Origin: Peptostreptococcus sp. D1
Lineage (GTDB): Bacteria; Bacillota; Clostridia; Peptostreptococcales; Peptostreptococcaceae
Length of the DNA: 64,000 bases
NCBI RefSeq assembly: GCF_900112955.1
Contig: NZ_FONP01000008.1
Span: 1-64,000 of the forward strand
Direction of reading: 5' to 3'
The notes under the pieces were generated by a model, which saw only the letters and a program-made list of their open reading frames with translations, ran no database searches and was not told the origin of the DNA. Both the position numbers and the translations under genes were made by a program. Below, one piece after another: positions 58,365 to 64,000 of the stretch (position 1 is the first letter of the stretch; every line of letters starts with the position of its first letter).

Positions 58365-58904
58365 TTAATTTTTTTCAACTAATTCACATAGTCTTTCAAA
58401 TACATAATCCTTCAATGGTTTTCCATCTACTACTGCATTATCGTTTTCATCAAAGTATATTGTGAAAAAGTTTATTAATAGAGCATCTCCAGCTATATAG
58501 TATGGATCTAGATGAAGTGGTGCTATATGAACTGTTATTTTTTCCAAATTTGAATCTGGATATTTTTCGTTTAGCTTTTCAACAAGGTCGTCTACATTTA
58601 AAACCTTTACTGGCTGTGCCATTTTTGTAGCAAGTGAAACGTCTTCCGCAATCCACATATTTTTGCTCCAGAATCTTTTTTCCGGTTTTGTTGCAGCTGA
58701 AAGCAATTCTCTGTTTTGAATAGAGCTTAATACTTTTCTGATTGATTCCTCTGTGAATTCAGGACTTTGTACTAGCTTCATCGCTTCCATATTGGCTACG
58801 TCAACAAAAAAGCTTTCATTCACCTTTTCTCTGTCGACTACAGTACTCCAATAGTATAGCATAGATTCAATTACTTCGAGATTAATAGTTACTGATTTTA
58901 TCAT
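58365..58904 (-). CDS. Conserved protein of unknown function (TDE2712-like)
   Basis: 179 aa soluble protein: MIKSVTINLEVIESMLYYWS at the N-terminus, many Glu/Lys, and a C-terminal ILINFF-like segment with KDYVFERLCELVEKN. I have seen similar proteins called TDE2712 family, but that is from memory of the N-terminus. The ATG at 58904 follows TTGGAGGAGGAAATC, so the longer frame start (58919) is the ribosome site itself. No operon partner. The 58905-59274 gap upstream shows nothing definite. Confidence 0.55.
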   Translation of the reverse strand: MIKSVTINLEVIESMLYYWSTVVDREKVNESFFVDVANMEAMKLVQSPEFTEESIRKVLSSIQNRELLSAATKPEKRFWSKNMWIAEDVSLATKMAQPVKVLNVDDLVEKLNEKYPDSNLEKITVHIAPLHLDPYYIAGDALLINFFTIYFDENDNAVVDGKPLKDYVFERLCELVEKN

Positions 58905-59274
58905 GATTTCCTCCTCCAATATCTTATATAGATATAAACTATATTAAGCATATTATGTTAAAATTTTTATCAATAACATTATTATAGTATATTTTCATTC
59001 AAATTTATAGTTAGAAGTACGATATTTTTTATATATATGTAGCAATAGTAAAAAATTTAGTTATGACTTGCAACAATGTGATATAATTTTATATATTGGA
59101 TAGGTCTAAAAATTTGAGTTTAGAGTATAAAAATAATATAAAGTTTATTGTTGATTATAATAGATTTATATGAATACATATAAGTATATATGTACAAATA
59201 TGTATTTATAATATTTTATGTTATATAAATGGTGAAATTGTCAAGGGATATTGAAATAGAGAGCGAGGTATAGA

Positions 59275-60654
59275 GTGTTTATTGATGATACTATTTCTGC
59301 CATTGCTACAGCTCCAGGTGAGGGTGGTATAGGCATAATTAGAATAAGTGGAAGTAAGGCTGTAGATATTGCAAAGGCGATATTTAAACCCTTTTATAAA
59401 AATGGTATTGATGAATATAATACTAGAACATTGATATATGGTAATATAGTGGATGGCGAGGAAATTGTGGATGAAGTTTTGCTGGCATATATGAAGGGTC
59501 CTAATTCATATACAGCTGAAGATGTGATAGAAATAAACTGCCATGGTGGGTTTATTTCCGTGAAAAAAATACTAGAGCTGACTCTGAAAAATGGGGCTAG
59601 ATTGGCAGATAGAGGAGAGTTCACAAAGAGGGCTTTTTTGAATGGTAGAATTGATTTGTCACAGGCAGAGGCAATTATAGATATTATCAACGCCAAAACA
59701 GACAAATCTCATGAAATTGCACAAAGTCAGCTGGAGGGTTCACTTTCTGATAAAATAAAGAAATTGAGACACAGGATAACTGAGGTTTTGGCTCAGGTAG
59801 AGGTTGCTATAGATTATCCTGAAGAGGATATAGAGTTTATCACTTACAAAGAATTAACTGAAAAAACCGAGTCTATAAGAGATGAGATTAGATTTCTATA
59901 TAATACCGCGGATACAGGCAGGATTTTTAGAGAGGGGCTTAAAACAGCTATTTTGGGTAAGCCGAATGTTGGAAAATCATCGCTAATGAATGCAATTTTA
60001 GGTGAAAATAGAGTAATTGTGACGGATATTCCAGGAACAACTAGAGATGTAATCGAGGAGTTCGTAAATATAAATGGTATTCCTTTGAAAATTGTCGATA
60101 CAGCAGGAATAAGGGAAACCGAAGATATAGTAGAAAAAATAGGTGTTGAAAAATCTATTTCTCATCTGAAATCATCTGATTTAAATTTATTGGTAATAGA
60201 TATATCCAGAGAATTGGAGGCTGACGATTTGGATATATTGAAAAATATTGATCCGAATAAAACTATTGTACTACTTAATAAGATTGATTTGGAGTCAAAA
60301 ATAGAATTAAAGGAGATTGAAAAATATGTTGATAATGAAAATATTATTAGCATATCTGCATTAAAGCATGAGGGGTTAAATTCGATTCATCAAAAAATAG
60401 AAAAGATGGTATTTAGTGGTGAAGTACAAAGCTCTTCTGATGTAGTAATTACAAATTCTAGACATAAGGATGCTATATATAAGGCTATGAATTCCATTGA
60501 GGATGCCGTAAACGGATTAAAGGATATGCTTCCTTATGATTTTATAGAAGTGGATTTAAAAGATGCTTGGGATAGTCTTGGATATATCAATGGTGATACA
60601 GTGTCAGAGGACTTGTTAGATACTATATTTAGCAATTTTTGCATTGGAAAGTAG
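59275..60654 (+). CDS. mnmE: tRNA modification GTPase MnmE
   Basis: 459 aa. N-terminal domain IAAISTAP-like (DDTISAIATAPGEGGIGIIRISG), G domain with GKPNVGKSS, DIPGTTRD, DTAGIRETEDIVE and NKID, and the C-terminal CIGK motif. With MnmG it makes the cmnm5 modification of uridine 34 in tRNAs. Start is GTG with AGCGAGGT upstream. First gene of mnmE-mnmG-rsmG. Confidence 0.97.
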   Translation: MFIDDTISAIATAPGEGGIGIIRISGSKAVDIAKAIFKPFYKNGIDEYNTRTLIYGNIVDGEEIVDEVLLAYMKGPNSYTAEDVIEINCHGGFISVKKILELTLKNGARLADRGEFTKRAFLNGRIDLSQAEAIIDIINAKTDKSHEIAQSQLEGSLSDKIKKLRHRITEVLAQVEVAIDYPEEDIEFITYKELTEKTESIRDEIRFLYNTADTGRIFREGLKTAILGKPNVGKSSLMNAILGENRVIVTDIPGTTRDVIEEFVNINGIPLKIVDTAGIRETEDIVEKIGVEKSISHLKSSDLNLLVIDISRELEADDLDILKNIDPNKTIVLLNKIDLESKIELKEIEKYVDNENIISISALKHEGLNSIHQKIEKMVFSGEVQSSSDVVITNSRHKDAIYKAMNSIEDAVNGLKDMLPYDFIEVDLKDAWDSLGYINGDTVSEDLLDTIFSNFCIGK

Positions 60655-60694
60655 ATTGTATTAAAAAGTAAAGATAAATAAAGAAAGGAAATAT

Positions 60695-62581
60695 ATGGAA
60701 AGATTTGAAGCGGGAAATTATGATATTATTGTAGTTGGTGCTGGTCACGCTGGATGTGAAGCGGCGTTGGCTTCTGCAAGATTAGGAATGAAAACTCTGA
60801 TGCTTACACTTTCTCTAGATGCGATTGCAGCACTGGCTTGTAATCCTTCAATTGGAGGAACTGGAAAGGGGCAGCTGGTAAGAGAGGTCGATGCATTGGG
60901 TGGTGAAATGGGTATAGCGATAGATATAACATATATTCAGAGTAAGATGCTCAATACGGCAAAGGGTCCGGCAGTACATTCCTTGAGAGCACAAACCGAC
61001 AAAAATTTGTATCATAGAGTTATGAAAGAAACAATAGAAAATCAGGATAATCTAGACGTTGTGATGGATGAAGTGGAAGAAATTCTTCACGAGGGAAGGA
61101 TAGTTACAGGTGTAGGGACTAGATTGGGATGTAATTATAGATCCAAGGCTGTAATTCTTGCCACAGGTGTTTACCTCGAATCAACTGTTTTCATTGGTCA
61201 TGACAAATTTAAAGAGGGACCAAATGGACTGGCATATGCAAAAAGTCTGACAAAGAGCTTGGTGGAGCTTGGGCTTTCTATGAGAAGATTCAAAACAGGT
61301 ACTCCAGCGAGAATTCATAGAGATAGTATAGATTTTTCAGTTATGGAAATTCAAGAGGGGGATAGTAAGGTCACTCCGTTTTCATTTATGAGTGATGATA
61401 TTCAAAGAGAACAGGTTTTGTGTCATCTAACAAGGACCACTCCTGAAACAAAGAGCTTGATACAAGAAAATATTACTAGAAGTGCTATGTACAGTGGAAA
61501 TATAGAAGGAACAGGTCCTAGATACTGTCCATCAATTGAGGATAAGATTGTGAAGTTTGCCGACAAAGAAACTCATCAGCTATTTATAGAGCCGGAGGGA
61601 TTAGATACAAAGGAAATGTATATTCAAGGTGTTTCGACAAGTTTTCCACTGGATATGCAGGTTAGAATGTATAGAACGATAAAGGGCTTGGAAAATGCTC
61701 AAATTATGAGACCGGCATATGCAATAGAGTACGATTGTATTGATCCGACTCAATTAAAGCAAAATTTGGAGATAAAGGGCGTTGAAAATTTATTTTCTGC
61801 TGGACAATTTAATGGAACATCGGGATATGAAGAGGCAGCGGCTCAAGGATTGATTGCAGGAATAAATGCAGTCTTAAAAATTCAAGGGAAGGAGCCTTTT
61901 ATTATAGACAGATCTGAAGGATACATAGGTGTTCTGATAGATGATTTGGTTACAAAGGGAACTAATGAGCCATATAGAATGATGACATCTAGAGCTGAAT
62001 ATAGACTTTATTTGCGTCAGGATAATGCTGATATGAGACTAACTCAAAAAGGATATGATATAGGGCTTGTTACACAAGAGAGATATAATAGATATATTAA
62101 GAAAAAAGCACAGATTGAATCCGAGATAGAAAGGCTAAAAAAGAATAGAATAACACCAAATGAGGTGAATGAATTATTGGCTGAAAGGGGAATTGTAGGT
62201 CTAAATAATGGATTGTCACTTTATGAATTTTTAAAGAGACCAGAAATAGACTATTCATTTTTAGACATTACTGGAAAATCAAGTGAATTGGAGCTGCCAG
62301 AGGATGTTAAAGAGCAAGCTGTAATAATGATAAAATATGAAGGCTATATTGAAAAGCAAATGAAGCAAATTGAACAATTTAGAAAGCTAGAGAATAAAAA
62401 GCTTTCTGAGGATATAGATTATAGCTTGATAGATGGGCTAAGACTTGAAGCCAGACAGAAATTAGATCTGATTAAGCCAACTTCGATAGGACAGGCTTCG
62501 AGAATATCGGGGGTTTCTCCATCTGATATATCAGTTCTTTTAATATATTTAGAGCAAAAGAGAAGAAAAGTGGAGGCGTAA
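60695..62581 (+). CDS. mnmG: tRNA uridine-5-carboxymethylaminomethyl modification enzyme MnmG
   Basis: 628 aa. FAD fold [22 protein letters not shown], the signature [35 protein letters not shown] (catalytic Cys), and [16 protein letters not shown]. Length normal. The stop overlaps the rsmG start region (next base), so both are translated together. Confidence 0.98.
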   Translation: MERFEAGNYDIIVVGAGHAGCEAALASARLGMKTLMLTLSLDAIAALACNPSIGGTGKGQLVREVDALGGEMGIAIDITYIQSKMLNTAKGPAVHSLRAQTDKNLYHRVMKETIENQDNLDVVMDEVEEILHEGRIVTGVGTRLGCNYRSKAVILATGVYLESTVFIGHDKFKEGPNGLAYAKSLTKSLVELGLSMRRFKTGTPARIHRDSIDFSVMEIQEGDSKVTPFSFMSDDIQREQVLCHLTRTTPETKSLIQENITRSAMYSGNIEGTGPRYCPSIEDKIVKFADKETHQLFIEPEGLDTKEMYIQGVSTSFPLDMQVRMYRTIKGLENAQIMRPAYAIEYDCIDPTQLKQNLEIKGVENLFSAGQFNGTSGYEEAAAQGLIAGINAVLKIQGKEPFIIDRSEGYIGVLIDDLVTKGTNEPYRMMTSRAEYRLYLRQDNADMRLTQKGYDIGLVTQERYNRYIKKKAQIESEIERLKKNRITPNEVNELLAERGIVGLNNGLSLYEFLKRPEIDYSFLDITGKSSELELPEDVKEQAVIMIKYEGYIEKQMKQIEQFRKLENKKLSEDIDYSLIDGLRLEARQKLDLIKPTSIGQASRISGVSPSDISVLLIYLEQKRRKVEA

Positions 62582-63304
62582 GTGAGCAGAGAGAATATAG
62601 AGCTGTTGGAAAATGGTTTAAAAAATTTCAATATTGATGTAAATGATACTATGCTGGAAAAATTTGAGAAGTATAGAGAAATATTGGTTGAATACAATAA
62701 AAATATGAATTTGACAGGAATTACTGAACAGAGAGAGGTTTATATAAAGCATTTTTTGGATTCGGTAGCAATTTTTAAAGATGGATATATTATGGATGGA
62801 TTATCTGTGATAGACGTTGGTACTGGTGCGGGGTTTCCTGGAATACCTTACAAAATTTGCAATCCAACAATAAAGCTTACACTTCTAGATTCTTTAAATA
62901 AGAGAATTAATTTTTTGAGGGAAGCTTGTACAAATATAGGCTTTGATGATGTCGAATTTGTTCATGGAAGAGCAGAGGATTTTGGTCAAAATGAAGATTT
63001 TAGAGAAAAATTTGATATCGCAACTGCAAGAGCTGTTGCAAATTTACCCATTCTTTTGGAGCTATGCATTCCATTCGTGAAGGTTGGAGGCTTCTTTATC
63101 TGTTTAAAAGGACCAAATGCTGAAAATGAGGTCGAAGAAGCGAAAAATGCAATGGATGTACTCGATGTAAAATTAGTTGAAAATATTGAGGTAAGCTTGC
63201 CTGATGAAGAACTTAAACACAGGATATTGGTGTTAAAAAAAATAAAAGAAACTCTAGGTAAATATCCTAGAAAAGCTGGTAAATTATCTAAAAAACCACT
63301 TTAA
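62582..63304 (+). CDS. rsmG: 16S rRNA (guanine(527)-N7)-methyltransferase RsmG
   Basis: 240 aa. MNLTGITEQREVYIKHFLDS and the SAM-binding VIDVGTGAGFPGIPYKI, then HGRAEDFG and TARAVANLPILLELC. GTG start directly after the mnmG stop. Conserved last gene of the mnmE-mnmG-rsmG group near bacterial origins. Confidence 0.97.
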   Translation: MSRENIELLENGLKNFNIDVNDTMLEKFEKYREILVEYNKNMNLTGITEQREVYIKHFLDSVAIFKDGYIMDGLSVIDVGTGAGFPGIPYKICNPTIKLTLLDSLNKRINFLREACTNIGFDDVEFVHGRAEDFGQNEDFREKFDIATARAVANLPILLELCIPFVKVGGFFICLKGPNAENEVEEAKNAMDVLDVKLVENIEVSLPDEELKHRILVLKKIKETLGKYPRKAGKLSKKPL

Positions 63305-63401
63305 TACAAATTTTGGATAATCAAAATAATAGTAAACTAATAGTAAACTAATATCATCAAAAGATGATATAGTGTAAAATATAGATTTTAAAAATAAAAA
63401 G

Positions 63402-63447
63402 TCTATCCACATTCCCCATAAATGGTGGAAATGTGGATAGATTCCTA
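63402..63447 (+). terminator. Terminator of mnmE-mnmG-rsmG
   Basis: TCTATCCACATT (63402-63413) and AATGTGGATAGA (63430-63441) pair perfectly over 12 bp, followed by TTCCTATTTTTCTTTT. Confidence 0.8.
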
Positions 63448-63539
63448 TTTTTCTTTTATTTTTCTAATATTTATCAAAATAGCGAATATTATTATCAAGA
63501 CAGAAAATAATACACTTTTAATGCCATCAAAGCTTAATA

Positions 63540-63637
63540 GAATAGATTTTTTATTGAATAAAAAATCTATTCCAATTATTGCTAAGTAAGTTTTTATAGA
63601 TTCATATAATATTAGTATCGATTTTTATAGATTCATA
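63540..63637. repeat. 16-bp hairpin followed by two 16-nt direct repeats
   Basis: GAATAGATTTTTTATT (63540-63555), one base, then the exact reverse complement AATAAAAAATCTATTC (63557-63572). Next come two identical copies of TTTTTATAGATTCATA at 63591-63606 and 63622-63637. The structure sits right after the stop of the partial gene on the minus strand. The 63305-63639 gap otherwise shows an uninitiated hydrophobic frame only. Confidence 0.75.
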
Positions 63638-63639
63638 CT

Positions 63640-64000
63640 TTATTTTCCCCAGTAGGTAAATATGCATTCTGCTATTCCATATGCCACACCATACTGTAAA
63701 CCGCTTTTTGCGAGTTTTCTTGCAAAACCTTTAATTCCCATTTTTTTTAGTTGTTTTGGTGAAAACCCAAAAAGAACACCTTTTGCTATATTAACTGGAT
63801 TTATTACTTTCGATATACAAGCTCCTGTTTTTGTTTTAGTCCAAAAATATATAGAGTCTTTTAAATCTAACATTTCCCCTACTGCATAAGGCTTTATAAC
63901 TACAAAATCACTATTATTCTTTACTGAATAAGCTATGTATGCTGCATAATCATCCACTGTATTAAATTGTAACTCTGCATTTTGATTAGCAATAACATTA
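63640..64000 (-). CDS. Partial gene of unknown function (N-terminus outside window)
   Basis: The minus frame is open from the window edge: ...QNAELQFNTVDDYAAYIAYS, a middle with KTKTGACISKVINPVNIAKG, and a C-terminal FSPKQLKKMGIKGFARKLAK region ending GYGIAECIFTYWGK-like. Basic, with short hydrophobic pieces but no clear membrane helix. A GTG at 63957 could also be a start. I do not recognise the family. It lies where noc/parA often follow rsmG, but resembles neither. Confidence 0.5.
   Translation of the reverse strand, partial: NVIANQNAELQFNTVDDYAAYIAYSVKNNSDFVVIKPYAVGEMLDLKDSIYFWTKTKTGACISKVINPVNIAKGVLFGFSPKQLKKMGIKGFARKLAKSGLQYGVAYGIAECIFTYWGK

Noticed and set aside
63402-63441. Possible pair of DnaA boxes (CTATCCACA / TGTGGATAG)
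   Set aside because: Each has a mismatch to TTATCCACA and the two form the perfect stem of the rsmG terminator, which explains them better.
63445-63625. Hydrophobic minus-strand frame (IIFAILINIRKIKEK end)
   Set aside because: Looks membrane-like but has no start codon or ribosome site after the upstream stop, and includes the hairpin and a direct repeat; at best a remnant.

Overview
The window is about 30% GC and comes from a low-GC, Gram-positive, anaerobic member of the Clostridia, most likely a relative of Peptostreptococcaceae. Three things point there. The first is the chromosome-origin gene order dnaA-dnaN-S4-recF-gyrB-gyrA followed by rsbV-rsbW-sigB, an arrangement I recall near the Clostridioides difficile origin. 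The second is a cell-wall-binding-repeat-2 (CWB2) protein. The third is a set of strict-anaerobe genes: hydEGF, hcp and a CD1871A-type CXXC protein. I cannot name the species. The replication origin lies at about 47.4-49.5 kb. Genes from gyrA to dnaA run leftward and rpmH-rnpA-yidD-yidC-jag run rightward, with DnaA boxes on both sides of dnaA.

Layout. 0.1-0.4 kb: tRNA-Asp, tRNA-Val and tRNA-Gly. 0.5-10.7 kb: mostly housekeeping genes, with a decayed FtsX-type permease, a diacylglycerol-glycosyltransferase-like gene, the SRP RNA-dnaX-ybaB-recR block, an NhaC antiporter, tRNA-Ser, tadA, T-box-controlled serS, and an ABC ATPase with no adjacent permease. 11.0-16.7 kb: ogt, a CDF metal transporter, two small conserved proteins, an MscS channel, and an ABC exporter preceded by a 53-residue ORF. 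16.8-22.3 kb: hcp and the hydE-hydG-hydF [FeFe]-hydrogenase maturation operon.

22.8-31.7 kb is the accessory region. A very AT-rich class I lanthipeptide operon (lanT, CPBP protease, lanA, lanB, flavoprotein, lanC, all on the minus strand) lies between two same-orientation remnants of an ISL3-like transposase. The precursor has seven cysteines and an unusually long predicted core. It is bracketed by a 16-nt perfect inverted repeat. No LanP, LanFEG or LanRK genes are present.

31.9-38.7 kb: a redox operon on the minus strand (CD1871A-like CXXC protein, polyferredoxin membrane protein, TlpA-like lipoprotein, small membrane protein). Divergent to it is a decaying plus-strand operon: truncated redoxin, beta-propeller, ABC ATPase and two permeases, each broken by a +1 frameshift. 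38.8-49.0 kb: sigB-rsbW-rsbV, gyrA, gyrB, recF, S4, dnaN, dnaA. 49.5-63.3 kb: rpmH to jag, a TIM-barrel protein, a pantothenate operon (PanG-like, panB, panC), a CWB2 protein, a HAD hydrolase, and mnmE-mnmG-rsmG. The window ends inside an unrecognised minus-strand gene.

Many gene starts given here are moved inward from the longest open frame to the ATG/GTG/TTG that follows a Shine-Dalgarno sequence. Four small genes or gene fragments were read directly from the DNA: rpmH, a 47-aa CXXC protein, a 57-aa membrane protein and the transposase remnants. Family assignments come from motif recognition only; no database search was possible.
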